A stretch of DNA of 17,641 nucleotides from DTU036 sp964346475 (GTDB lineage Bacteria > Bacillota > Clostridia > Peptostreptococcales > Acidaminobacteraceae), in NCBI GenBank assembly GCA_964346475.1, contig CAYFUM010000028.1:1-17641 (forward strand), written 5' to 3'. A program made the position numbers and the translations under genes. Positions 1 through 8,009 of this stretch are shown here, one piece after another (the first letter of the stretch is position 1; every line of letters begins with the position of its first letter). The notes beneath the pieces are model-generated. The model had not been told where the DNA came from and did no database searches. It worked only from the letters and a program-made list of their open reading frames with translations.

Positions 1-114
1 TTTATATTAGACTGAGACTCCCTGGCAGGCCATAGACTTCTTTCATTTTGGATGATAAAAATTTCTTAAAGTCTTAAAAAAAGGGTAGAAATAATTAATA
101 GAATGGAGGTAGCT

Positions 115-1428
115 ATGGATAGCAAAGCTTTATATAAGGAGATAATTGATATACAGCAGGAGAATCTGCATATTTATAAAGAGGATTACTTGAGGCTAAA
201 GGAGATAGAAAAATCTAGTGAAGCCTATTACCAGGGACAGCCTGTTCCCTTCTTGTATACGCCCCGTTTCTTTACAGAGGAGGAGATGAAAAACCTCCAT
301 GAAATAGTTGAAGAGACCGTTGAGCTTTTTGATAGGATTGTTGAACTCTATATGACAGAGGAAGACTTTAGGAAGTTTTTTGCCTTTCCCAGTGAAATAG
401 AAGAACTAATCCTACTGGGGAGCCCCTTGGAAAGGGTCTATCCTATGGCAAGAATGGATATTTTTTATAGAGGCATAGATGACTTTGAGTTTTGTGAGAT
501 AAATACCGATGGTAGCTCAGCCATGAATGAAGACAGGGTGCTAAAGGAGCTCTTTTTTGACAGCAGGCTCTACAAGGCCCTAGAAAGCCGCGGCTATGAG
601 ATAGAAGGCTTTGAGCTTTTTGAAAGCTGGGTAGACTATGTATTATCCAACTGGAAGGGCCAGGGAATGCCCAGTGTTGGAATACTAGATACCGATACTG
701 ACAATGACGAGTTTAGAAGGTTTGCTAGACATTTTGCTGCTAGGGGCTGCAGGGTAGAACTTGTCACACCCTGGGAACTTGAACTAGAGGATGGTTATCT
801 AGCGGTTAGAGGTTTAAAGCTTGACTATATCTACAGAAGGCTTGTGACCTCTGATTTTTATAAAATCTATGATGAAGTAGATAAGCTGGTCCAGGGGATT
901 AAAGAGGGTAAAACAGTTTTCTTTGGCCCCATTGCCAGTCAAATAATTCATAACAAGGTCCTTTTCTATGTGGTTCATCATCCAGATACTCAGAGATATT
1001 TCACTGATCAACAAAGAAGCTTTATAAAAAAGCACTTTCCCTTTACCGCTCTAGTAGATGAGAAAATAGCTAAGGACCAGTTTTATATTGAAAACAGGGG
1101 GGATTATCTTTTAAAACCTTCTGATCTATATGCTTCCAAGGGAATATACCTGGGAATGGAGATGGATGAAGAACTTTGGAAAACTACCTTGGAAGAGGTG
1201 GTAGATCAGGATTATCTAATCCAGTCCTTTGCAAAACTTCCAACAATTGACATGATGAGTTATACTGAAGGTATAAGAAGATTCAATCATATGACTGGCC
1301 TATTTGTATATAATGGTAAACTTCAGGGTTTTTTCTCCAGAGGATGTCAAGGTCCTGTAATAGCAGGCTCCTATGGTGGCAAGAGTCTTACTACCCTAAG
1401 TATTCGAAAAAAAGAGGATGAATTATGA
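115..1428 (+). CDS. Glutathionylspermidine synthase-like ATP-grasp protein
   Basis: Probable ATP-dependent carboxylate-amine ligase of the glutathionylspermidine synthase-like ATP-grasp family; the substrate is unknown. The 437-residue protein has an acidic patch CEINTDGSSAMNED (about residues 127-140) preceded by an Arg-Met-Asp strand, and a Lys-Pro-Ser-Asp segment followed by a Gly-containing loop (about 332-343). These are typical of the Mg-ATP and nucleotide-lysine positions of this family. The start is set at ATG 115 because GGAGGT (105-110) lies just upstream; an in-frame ATG at 103 overlaps that ribosome binding site and is less likely. The gene overlaps the next one by 4 bases (ATGA), so the two are probably translationally coupled. 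No signal peptide or membrane segment is seen, so it should be cytoplasmic. True glutathionylspermidine synthesis is doubtful in a clostridial anaerobe; another peptide or polyamine ligation is possible. Family is fairly sure, reaction is not. Confidence 0.75.
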   Translation: MDSKALYKEIIDIQQENLHIYKEDYLRLKEIEKSSEAYYQGQPVPFLYTPRFFTEEEMKNLHEIVEETVELFDRIVELYMTEEDFRKFFAFPSEIEELILLGSPLERVYPMARMDIFYRGIDDFEFCEINTDGSSAMNEDRVLKELFFDSRLYKALESRGYEIEGFELFESWVDYVLSNWKGQGMPSVGILDTDTDNDEFRRFARHFAARGCRVELVTPWELELEDGYLAVRGLKLDYIYRRLVTSDFYKIYDEVDKLVQGIKEGKTVFFGPIASQIIHNKVLFYVVHHPDTQRYFTDQQRSFIKKHFPFTALVDEKIAKDQFYIENRGDYLLKPSDLYASKGIYLGMEMDEELWKTTLEEVVDQDYLIQSFAKLPTIDMMSYTEGIRRFNHMTGLFVYNGKLQGFFSRGCQGPVIAGSYGGKSLTTLSIRKKEDEL

Positions 1429-1760
1429 AAAAGATCTTTATTATAAATGATGATACTATGGGGGGCGGTTCTAGGGAGCTAGGCAAAAAACTAATAAATA
1501 GCTTTCTTCTGAAACTATGGGCTAGTAAGCTCAAGCCTGATGCCCTTGTCTTTTATAATGCAGGAGTAAAGCTTCTTACAAGCCAAGGGGGAAATTTAAT
1601 TCCCCTTAATGGGCTTAGGGATGCTGGAGTTGATCTTCTAGCCTGTGGCACATGTCTTGACTACTTTAAAATTGCCGATGATGTGGCAGTGGGGAGAGTC
1701 TCCAACATGGAGGAGATTCTTGATCTAATACAGAAAGCTGAAAAGGTAGTGACTATTTGA
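1425..1760 (+). CDS. YedF-like DsrE-family sulfur/selenium protein, single domain
   Basis: A 111-residue protein that matches the C-terminal DsrE-fold half of YedF, the sulfurtransferase-like protein linked to selenium metabolism. The evidence is the Gly-rich segment after the first strand (Met-Gly-Gly-Gly, residues 12-15), the CGTC motif at 74-77 followed by Leu-Asp-Tyr, and the 'VGRVSNM' stretch near the end. YedF proteins are usually about 200 residues, with an N-terminal TusA domain carrying a Cys-Pro motif; that half is absent here, and no TusA-like reading frame lies upstream because the ATP-grasp gene overlaps the start by 4 bases. The two cysteines could carry persulfide or perselenide (inference). 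A 79-base gap with a GC-rich hairpin separates it from the lipoprotein gene. It could alternatively be called a generic DsrE/DsrF-like protein. Confidence 0.75.
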   Translation: MKKIFIINDDTMGGGSRELGKKLINSFLLKLWASKLKPDALVFYNAGVKLLTSQGGNLIPLNGLRDAGVDLLACGTCLDYFKIADDVAVGRVSNMEEILDLIQKAEKVVTI

Positions 1761-1785
1761 TAGGCTACTTGAGATAGGCTTTTTG

Positions 1786-1804
1786 GGGTCCCTTAAGGGG
1801 ACTC
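1786..1804. repeat. Short GC-rich inverted repeat
   Basis: The arms GGGTCCC (1786-1792) and GGGACTC (1798-1804) pair over seven positions, with one G-T wobble, around a TTAAG loop. It sits in the 79-base gap between the DsrE-like gene and the lipoprotein gene. No T-run follows on either strand, so it is not a typical intrinsic terminator. It may protect or process the mRNA. Confidence 0.35.
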
Positions 1805-1839
1805 AACTATGTCTATTGTAAAACTCTAGGGAGGGCTTT

Positions 1840-2241
1840 GTGAAAATCCTAGTGCTCATTCTAATATTACTTCTAACTTCTTGTAGCTCTGCGGATCCTG
1901 TTGAAGCTTGTATAGAGGTTGTGGAGGATTACTATGATAGCCTGGTGACAAGGAATCTTGATGGACAACTTGAGATTTTGGAAGCCTTTTCCCTTGATGG
2001 GGAGGATTATTGGGAAAACTTCCTTTCCTATGTAAAGGGGGGCCATTCCCAAGAGATTAGGCTCCAACATGAAAATGAACTACTGATAATGATTAAACTA
2101 GAGTTTGTGCTGGAACTGGAGGAAGACTTCCCACCCAATGCATCCTTTCAACCGGGTAGCAATAGGGTCCAGCGCTACTTTAGTTTTTTTAAGAATGATA
2201 ATTATAGGTTAAAAGAAATATTAAATAAGGCTATTTATTAA
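1840..2241 (+). CDS. Small predicted lipoprotein of unknown function
   Basis: A 133-residue protein starting with GTG at 1840, supported by the ribosome binding site AGGGAGGG (1828-1835). Its N-terminus is a short lipoprotein signal: Lys at 2, a hydrophobic run of Leu/Ile/Val, then the lipobox Leu-Thr-Ser-Cys with the lipidated Cys at residue 15. The mature part is acidic, starts with a helix-like 'ACIEVVEDYYDSLVTRNLDG' segment, and has the length and helix-then-strand pattern of small NTF2/DUF4878-like outer-face domains. That resemblance is only by pattern. It should be anchored on the outer face of the cytoplasmic membrane. The OsmC gene follows after 9 bases, so it is likely co-transcribed. 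No function is assigned. Confidence 0.7.
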   Translation: MKILVLILILLLTSCSSADPVEACIEVVEDYYDSLVTRNLDGQLEILEAFSLDGEDYWENFLSYVKGGHSQEIRLQHENELLIMIKLEFVLELEEDFPPNASFQPGSNRVQRYFSFFKNDNYRLKEILNKAIY

Positions 2242-2250
2242 GGAGGAAAT

Positions 2251-2628
2251 ATGGCGGTAGTTACAAAGTACGGTAAGGAAAAGTGGGCAGACAACGGCAG
2301 GGGTAGGCTAGCGATAGGTTCAGATGAAGGCCAGTTTAGGCCCTATGACCTTTTATACAGTGGGCTGAGCTCCTGTTTTTATTATACCTTGGAGTCCCTG
2401 GCAAAGAAAATGAAGCTATCCTACGAAGAGGTTACTATTACTGTAGATGGCCATAAAAGGGATGAAAAAGTAGCAATGTTGGATAATGTATATTTTAAAA
2501 TTGAGGCCCTGGGCGTTATTGAAGAGGAGAAATTTATTAAAGCCTGCGAACTGGCTGGTAAATACTGTTCTATTCATGCTACCATTGCCAAGGTTGCTAA
2601 GATGCATCACGAAATAATATTCCTGTAG
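2251..2628 (+). CDS. OsmC/Ohr family protein
   Basis: Predicted OsmC-fold protein of 125 residues; family members reduce organic hydroperoxides using a pair of reactive cysteines. Visible marks are 'YDLLYSGLSSC' with Cys42 on the conserved central helix, and the segment 'AGKYCSIHATIAK' with Cys106, which matches the family position 'yCsi...l'. Another Cys lies at 99. The protein is slightly shorter than typical 135-140-residue members at the N-terminus. The ribosome binding site AAGGAGG (2240-2246) just before ATG 2251 fixes the start. It sits between the lipoprotein and RNase R genes with gaps of 9 and 18 bases. A role in peroxide or sulfur-species detoxification is inferred from the family; whether it belongs to the Ohr, OsmC or YhfA group cannot be settled here. 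Confidence 0.85.
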   Translation: MAVVTKYGKEKWADNGRGRLAIGSDEGQFRPYDLLYSGLSSCFYYTLESLAKKMKLSYEEVTITVDGHKRDEKVAMLDNVYFKIEALGVIEEEKFIKACELAGKYCSIHATIAKVAKMHHEIIFL

Positions 2629-2646
2629 AGGATTTTGGAGATATAT

Positions 2647-4710
2647 ATGGATATCCTTAAACTTATAAAAAGTAAAAACAAAGGCCAAAGCCTAGAGGAC
2701 CTTCAGGAGGCCCTGGACCTAGAGGATCAGGTCTTGCTTTTGGAGGAGCTAGGAAAGCTAGAGAGAAAGGGACTTATTAGAAAAAGTAAAAGAGGTCTTT
2801 ATCTTGCTTCTAAAAGGGAGGCATTTTACAAAGGGACCATGTCCATTCCTGGCAAAAGCTATGGCTTTTTCGTCTTTGAAGATGGTTCAAGGGAGGACAT
2901 CTTTGTCCACAGTTCCAATTTTAAAGGAGCCATGGATGGCGACACAGTTTTAGTCAGACTTCTTCCCTTTGCCAGGGGGCAAAGGCAGGAAGGCCGGGTG
3001 GAGAGAATACTAGAGAGAAGACATAAAAAAGTCCTGGGAATCTACCATTCCCAGGGTTATGTGCTACCCCTGAGTCGCAGGCTTCCCCAGCCTATATTTG
3101 TTGATAAGAAGGATAAGGCAGGGGCTAGAAGCTCAGAGATAGTCCAGGTTAGGATTACAAACTATGGCAGTCGCTATAGTGGTTTAAAGGGCAAGATAGT
3201 GCAGAGGCTGGGGCTGGAAAACAGCCCAGGTCTTGATTTTAAACTTGTTGTGGAGGAGTTTGGACTAGAGGAGGATTTTCCCCTGGAGGTCCTTGAAGAA
3301 GCCAGGGCCTTTAAAAGCCCCAGTTATAAGGAAGAGGAGAGCCGGCCCAGGATTGAAGAGCTGGTCTTTACTATAGATGGAGCTGATGCCAAGGATTTTG
3401 ACGATGCAATATCGATTTCTAGATTGGAGGATGGTTATCGTTTGGGAGTACATATTGCTGATGTAAGTCACTATGTTAAGGAAGGGGGAGCCCTGGATAG
3501 GGAGGCTCTAAAAAGAGGGACCTCTACCTATCTTGTTGATAGGGTGATTCCCATGCTACCCCTTGAGCTCTCCACTGGTCTTTGCTCCCTGGCTCCAGGT
3601 CAAGATAAGCTTTGTATCAGCGTTCTAATGGATATAAATTCCAGGGGTAAGGTAGACCAGGTCGAGATTTTTCCATCGATTCTGAAATCTTCATACAGGC
3701 TTGTTTATGAGGATGTGTCTAATTTCATTGCTGGCCAGGAGGATGAAAAACTAGAGCCACTTAGAGAGGAACTCTTTTTATTTAAAGAGCTAACCGATAT
3801 CCTGCTAGAGGCTAGGAAAAAAAGAGGAGCTATTGATTTTGGTAGCAGTGAGTCCCTTATTATTGTTGATAATGAGGGCTGGCCCCTGGATATTAGGCCT
3901 AGGGAGCAGGGGCTGGCAGATCAGATGATAGAAGAAGCCATGGTCTTGACCAATACAGTTATATCCCAGCACTTTAGCTGGATGGAGCTTCCTTTTTTAT
4001 ATAGGAGTCATGAAAAGCCAGATAGGGAAAAGATGGTTGAGCTAAACAAGCTTCTCCATAGCTTTGGTTATTTGTTAAAGGGAGATCTAGAGGATATCCA
4101 TCCCAAGGAGCTGAGCAGCCTGCTGGAAAGCCTTAAGGGCAAGCCGGAGAAAAGGTTGCTGGAAAAGAAGATTCTTAGATATTTAAAACAGGCCAGGTAT
4201 ACAGATGTTCTTGTAGGCCACTTTGGTCTGGCTCTCAAGCACTATTCTCATTTTACTGCGCCGATTAGACGCTATCCTGATTTGCAAATCCACAGGATAG
4301 TTAAGGAAGCCCTCCTAGGTATGTCCGATGAGAGGCGTAGACACTATGGCGAGATCCTGGCTGATGTGGCAGAAAAAAGTTCTATTAATGAAAGAAGGGC
4401 AGAGGAAGCCGAGCGAAGGATGGGGGATATAAAAAAGGCGGAGTTTATGCAGGATAAGATAGGCTGGCACTATACAGCTAGGGTGTCTGGCTTTACCAGT
4501 TTTGGTCTCTTTTTAGCCCTGGATAATAGCATTGAGGGGATGATCCGCTTTAGTGATATGCAGGAGTACTACCAGACAGATGAGAATCAGACTAAACTTA
4601 TAAGCAGCCGGGGTAGGGAAATCCACATAGGACAAGCTATAGAAGTAGTGGTAAAGGCTGTGGATGTTTACAGAGGAGAGATCAATTTTAGTCCAGGAGA
4701 ATATTTATGA
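2647..4710 (+). CDS. rnr: Ribonuclease R (3'-5' exoribonuclease)
   Basis: RNase R digests structured RNA processively from the 3' end in the cytoplasm. The 687-residue protein shows the expected order: an N-terminal winged-helix segment (about 1-60), a cold-shock OB domain (about 63-105, with 'YGFFVFEDG..DIFVHSS'), a second OB region, the RNB catalytic domain and a C-terminal S1 domain (about 605-683, 'ARVSGFTSFGLFL'). The catalytic aspartates appear as Asp244, Asp250, Asp252 and Asp253, with the same spacing as the Asp201/207/209/210 set of E. coli RNase II. The late RNB motif 'HFTAPIRRYPDLQIHR' is also present. ATG 2647 is preferred because GGAG (2637-2640) sits 6 bases upstream; a TTG at 2635 overlaps that site. 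It lacks the long basic tail of some RNase R proteins. It is coupled to the next gene by a 4-base overlap. Confidence 0.95.
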   Translation: MDILKLIKSKNKGQSLEDLQEALDLEDQVLLLEELGKLERKGLIRKSKRGLYLASKREAFYKGTMSIPGKSYGFFVFEDGSREDIFVHSSNFKGAMDGDTVLVRLLPFARGQRQEGRVERILERRHKKVLGIYHSQGYVLPLSRRLPQPIFVDKKDKAGARSSEIVQVRITNYGSRYSGLKGKIVQRLGLENSPGLDFKLVVEEFGLEEDFPLEVLEEARAFKSPSYKEEESRPRIEELVFTIDGADAKDFDDAISISRLEDGYRLGVHIADVSHYVKEGGALDREALKRGTSTYLVDRVIPMLPLELSTGLCSLAPGQDKLCISVLMDINSRGKVDQVEIFPSILKSSYRLVYEDVSNFIAGQEDEKLEPLREELFLFKELTDILLEARKKRGAIDFGSSESLIIVDNEGWPLDIRPREQGLADQMIEEAMVLTNTVISQHFSWMELPFLYRSHEKPDREKMVELNKLLHSFGYLLKGDLEDIHPKELSSLLESLKGKPEKRLLEKKILRYLKQARYTDVLVGHFGLALKHYSHFTAPIRRYPDLQIHRIVKEALLGMSDERRRHYGEILADVAEKSSINERRAEEAERRMGDIKKAEFMQDKIGWHYTARVSGFTSFGLFLALDNSIEGMIRFSDMQEYYQTDENQTKLISSRGREIHIGQAIEVVVKAVDVYRGEINFSPGEYL

Positions 4711-5510
4711 AGATATTGTTGAGTGATTTAGACGGGACACTACTCACAAATAAAAAGGAGATAAGGCCTAGGGTCCAGGAAGCCATCGATCTGTGGAAGG
4801 CCCAGGGCAATCACTTTATAGTTGCCACAGGTAGGCTCATAAGCTCTGCCCAATACTTTGCAGATATGACTGGTAGCGGCGATTTAGTTGTGGCCTGCAG
4901 TGGAGCCACAATCTATAAGAGGGGCGAAATGGTCTATGAGAAGACTGTACCCACGGATATAGTAGAGAGACTTTGGGACTTACTCAAGGACAGTGGAGAG
5001 TACGCCCAGGTCTATAGCGATAGAAGTCTAGTCTATAATAGTGAAAAGGGACTTCTAGGTGGTTATAAACTCCACAACAACTATGGTGAAAAATATAAGC
5101 TACCTCTGATTTTAATGGAGGACTATGATAGAAAAAAAATCCCGGGATCAGTTCATAAATTAAGCTTTGTTTGCCATGATAGTAAAAGAGCCCAGGATAT
5201 CATAGATTCCCTGGGGGATTTATCTGAAGTTAACCTATTTAGATCTCTTCCTCACCTCTATGACATAATAAGCAAAGATGCCGATAAGGGGCTAGCTGGA
5301 AGCTGGTTACAGGATCTTCTAAAGGCGGAAAGTCTCTATGCCATAGGTGATAATGAAAATGATATAGCAATGTTAGAAGAGGCTGACCTGTCGGCTGTAG
5401 TCTTGGGTTCACCTAAGCATGTTTCTAGAAAGGCAGATCTGGTGGTTTCAAGCAACGAGGAAGATGGGGTTGCAGAATTTATACACTATCTTTTGAATAA
5501 TAATCTATAA
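4707..5510 (+). CDS. Cof-type HAD-IIB family phosphatase
   Basis: A cytoplasmic Mg-dependent phosphatase of the haloacid dehalogenase superfamily, Cof/YbjI type; such enzymes act on sugar phosphates, nucleotides or flavin precursors. All four HAD motifs are visible in the 267 residues: DLDGT at 7-11 (nucleophile Asp7 and acid Asp9), Thr41-Gly-Arg, Lys194 in 'DKGLAG', and GDNEND at 214-219. The large insert between motifs II and III corresponds to the C2B cap domain. ATG 4707 overlaps the RNase R stop codon by 4 bases and has AGGAG upstream inside rnr. It is the last gene of the block and is followed directly by a strong hairpin terminator. The exact substrate cannot be read from the sequence. 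Confidence 0.9.
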   Translation: MKILLSDLDGTLLTNKKEIRPRVQEAIDLWKAQGNHFIVATGRLISSAQYFADMTGSGDLVVACSGATIYKRGEMVYEKTVPTDIVERLWDLLKDSGEYAQVYSDRSLVYNSEKGLLGGYKLHNNYGEKYKLPLILMEDYDRKKIPGSVHKLSFVCHDSKRAQDIIDSLGDLSEVNLFRSLPHLYDIISKDADKGLAGSWLQDLLKAESLYAIGDNENDIAMLEEADLSAVVLGSPKHVSRKADLVVSSNEEDGVAEFIHYLLNNNL

Positions 5511-5515
5511 AAGAA

Positions 5516-5543
5516 AGGACCCTAATGGGTCCTAAATTTTTTT
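5516..5543. terminator. Intrinsic terminator, convergent genes
   Basis: A perfect 7-base-pair stem (AGGACCC at 5516-5522 and GGGTCCT at 5527-5533) encloses a TAAT loop. It is followed on the plus strand by AAA and seven T residues (5537-5543), which ends the rnr-Cof transcription unit. On the minus strand the hairpin is followed by a T/C-rich tract, so it may also serve the AraC gene, whose stop codon (5532-5534) lies in and just beyond the stem. Confidence 0.85.
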
Positions 5544-7856
5544 AAGGATTTTATAAACTACCTCGAAGGGAGTTAGTTTTAAGTTCATTGACATTTTTCC
5601 ACTCAGCTCATGGAATTCCACCATTAGCTTTGGAATACTTTGATTTCTTACATAATCCTTTTCCTCTTGACTCATGAGCTCAGGATTAGTGAAATTTTTT
5701 AATTGGTAGAAGGGAGAGCCGTGTTTTCTAGAAATTATTTGAGTAGTTTCCTTGTAGTTACCTTCAATGGGGGAAATTTCTAAACTAATCTCCCTATTGA
5801 AGTTGTCAAGGTTGTCAAAGCTCTTCTCCATGGAAAAGGAATAGTCAACAAAGGGATTGGTATACAAGAGTATATGGATTTCATCTTCATTTCTACTTAC
5901 TAAACAACCTTCACTCTGATAGATTACCTTTTGGGGCATCTGGGAGATGAAGCTGTTAATATGGTAGAAGGTTGTAGGAAAACCAGATTTATCAATCAAT
6001 TTACTGGTAAATTCACTGCTTTTAGTCCTACAATTAAAAATGAAATTGTAGTGGGGGAGGATCCTGGATTTACCCTTGAGATTCATCCAAAGGTCCAGGG
6101 CTAAATTGGTGAAGAAGAGATCAAAGTAAAGGGGGTCTACAAAGTCCAGGTTCATATTCATTTCCAGGCCCTGGAGTTTTATCTTTGTTTTCTTTAGCCT
6201 GTCATCTTCTTCGAATTTGTTTAAGTGATCGATAAGCTCATTATATTCTTTAAGAGCACCTAGAAGTTGGTGGGGCTCTGTCAGGGTTATAGTTTGGGGT
6301 AGGACAATCTGGGTGTAGCTGTGCATAGGAATCCTAACCCTATGGCGGTTTTTAGATATAAAGTCAATTATATCCTCCAATTTATCGGAACTCTGGACAC
6401 CCAGCTGGTAGACGGACTGGTAGTTGGAAGTGTAGAAGATCTTTTCCATCATGATATGGCGTTTTTCCATATATTCAAAAAAATAGGTGATAGCTTTTTG
6501 AGAGGTTAGTTCTAGTATGTCTGAGGTATCAAAAACAAAGTGATATTGCTCAGCAGTTGCTCGTCCCATTTTTTGAATCAGAAGTCTAAAAAAACCCTCC
6601 AGAGACTTGATGTAGCTGGTAAGCTCCTCTCTCATGTGCTTGTTGCAAAAGTCTTTAATTGACTTATCATTTATTTCTACTGAAAAAATAGGTGGACTAT
6701 CAATAAGCTTTAGGTATTCTAGCAGATCTAATAGTTCTTCCAGTTTTCCCCACCTTTTAAAGTCTTGAAAATATACATCTTCGAAGCCGTCATCTTTAAT
6801 CTGGATGTTTATTGCAAATATGGTAGTATCCCGCTTATGCTCCATTTTCTTAATTTCCTCTAGGTAATTGTCGCTAAAATTATCTAGAGTAATTGCATTG
6901 ATTCCAAGGGTTGGATCCACTGTTCCCTCGGCTTCCAGGGATATTTTATGGTGGTTGTAACTTTCACCCAAATACTCTGTCATGGTGTTGGTGTAGCTTG
7001 GCTCAGCGTATCTGGCAGTAAAGTTTTGAAAGCCACATTTATAGCGAAGCTCAGACTGGTTGGTCTTTTTACTGGCTAGCTTTGTAATATACTTTCGGTA
7101 GTTAGAAGGGGTAGCCTTGACAAATTGTCTATAGATTCTATTTAGGGACTTGCTGGAAGTGAATCCTATTTCCAAAGCAATATCCTCAATACTCATATTA
7201 GTTAAGAGGAGCTTTGAAGAACGCTCGAGTTTTTTCTTTTGAGAAAAGTCTGAAAAACGAATTCCAGTAACTTCTTTAAAGACTCTTGATAGATAGGAAG
7301 GGCTGATGTCTAGAAGCGATGCCAATCTTTCTAGGCTGGGATCCTCCTCTTCAAAAACCAGGGCAGCCTCCTTTATAAGTTCTATTTTCTTGGGAGATCT
7401 TCTTTCCTCTTTTCCATCTAGTTCTTGCCAGGGAAGTTTTTGTAGAAAGACCCTGCTAAGTTCCTCAATCTGCTCGTAGTTATTTTGATATATCTCTTCG
7501 TATATTCTATAAAACAGGTTTAGTTGAGCCTGTCTAATTTCCGAGGATTTAAGTATACATGGCAAGTAGGTGCTTTGAATTAGTTCTTCGTCATCAATAA
7601 AATCGGGGTTAATTGTAATGTTGATGTAGAGACCTGGGTCAAAACCAGGCGCCAGCATATAGGCTTGACCAGGTATTGCCATGAATAAATCCCCACTATT
7701 AATTATAGAGCTCTCCCCATAGCAGGTAAGGTTGGTTTTTCCCTCAATAAAGTAATAAAACTCATAGTTTGAGGTGATATTTGTGGTTATATTCCTATGT
7801 TCTTTTAGTTCGGCTTTGATTAACTGTGACAGGTCTCCCGGCTTATGTACTTTCAT
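5532..7856 (-). CDS. AraC-family regulator with degenerate GH39-like C-terminus
   Basis: A 774-residue transcription factor. Residues about 26-67 resemble the AraC cupin sensor. Residues about 155-257 form the AraC DNA-binding domain: first helix-turn-helix at about 173-196, then the classic signature 'IALEIGFTSSKSLNRIYRQFVKATPSNYRK'. The remaining ~500 residues follow the pattern of GH39 beta-xylosidases. Examples are a 'Gly..Ala..YHFVFD' strand at 430-443 where GH39 has the acid/base strand, a late 'LYTNPF' strand, and a C-terminal beta-sandwich segment with 'RKHGSPFYQ' and 'ELMSQEEKDYVRNQS'. Neither expected catalytic Glu is evident: the Asn-Glu-Pro site reads Asp-Thr-Ser-Asp (443-446) and the nucleophile strand reads 'FIFNCRT'. 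A sugar-binding pseudoenzyme is inferred. AAGGAGG (7861-7867 on this strand) precedes the ATG. A near-consensus promoter and repeats lie upstream. Confidence 0.85.
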   Translation of the reverse strand: MKVHKPGDLSQLIKAELKEHRNITTNITSNYEFYYFIEGKTNLTCYGESSIINSGDLFMAIPGQAYMLAPGFDPGLYINITINPDFIDDEELIQSTYLPCILKSSEIRQAQLNLFYRIYEEIYQNNYEQIEELSRVFLQKLPWQELDGKEERRSPKKIELIKEAALVFEEEDPSLERLASLLDISPSYLSRVFKEVTGIRFSDFSQKKKLERSSKLLLTNMSIEDIALEIGFTSSKSLNRIYRQFVKATPSNYRKYITKLASKKTNQSELRYKCGFQNFTARYAEPSYTNTMTEYLGESYNHHKISLEAEGTVDPTLGINAITLDNFSDNYLEEIKKMEHKRDTTIFAINIQIKDDGFEDVYFQDFKRWGKLEELLDLLEYLKLIDSPPIFSVEINDKSIKDFCNKHMREELTSYIKSLEGFFRLLIQKMGRATAEQYHFVFDTSDILELTSQKAITYFFEYMEKRHIMMEKIFYTSNYQSVYQLGVQSSDKLEDIIDFISKNRHRVRIPMHSYTQIVLPQTITLTEPHQLLGALKEYNELIDHLNKFEEDDRLKKTKIKLQGLEMNMNLDFVDPLYFDLFFTNLALDLWMNLKGKSRILPHYNFIFNCRTKSSEFTSKLIDKSGFPTTFYHINSFISQMPQKVIYQSEGCLVSRNEDEIHILLYTNPFVDYSFSMEKSFDNLDNFNREISLEISPIEGNYKETTQIISRKHGSPFYQLKNFTNPELMSQEEKDYVRNQSIPKLMVEFHELSGKMSMNLKLTPFEVVYKILKKI

Positions 7857-7873
7857 AAGTCCTCCTTAAAATA

Positions 7874-7905
7874 ACTGGGTAAGTTAGGAAATACTTGGTT
7901 AAGTT
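7874..7905. promoter_or_regulatory. Tandem ACTTGGTTAAGTT-like repeats
   Basis: Two related sequences, ACTGGGTAAGTT (7874-7885) and ACTTGGTTAAGTT (7893-7905), lie about 20 bases apart, close to two helical turns, in the leader of the AraC gene. A third, shorter copy (AACTTGGTAA) occurs at 8008-8017. Spaced direct repeats are typical of AraC-family operators, so these are candidate autoregulatory sites. Function is inferred. Confidence 0.4.
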
Positions 7906-7980
7906 GCACATGCTCTAGGCACAGAAACTCCTGCCTGATTTTTTTAAGCCGAATCAAGCAGTAAGCCTTGTGCTAATATT

Positions 7981-8009
7981 ATGATAGACTTTAAAAAATA
8001 TTTTGTCAA
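7981..8009 (-). promoter_or_regulatory. Promoter of the AraC-family gene
   Basis: On the minus strand there is a perfect -35 box TTGACA (8009-8004) and a -10 box TATCAT (7986-7981), one base from consensus, separated by 17 bases. Transcription would start near 7974, leaving a leader of about 118 bases that contains both tandem repeats. Confidence 0.65.

Noticed and set aside
1..102. Possible end of an upstream gene
   Set aside because: Only a ten-codon open stretch to a TAG at about 33-35 on the plus strand and a 14-codon frame on the minus strand; neither is enough to call.
7917..7945. Five-pair stem AGGCA/TGCCT followed by a T-run, terminator-like on the plus strand
   Set aside because: The stem is weak with a 10-base loop, and no plus-strand gene ends nearby; it lies in the AraC leader on the opposite strand.
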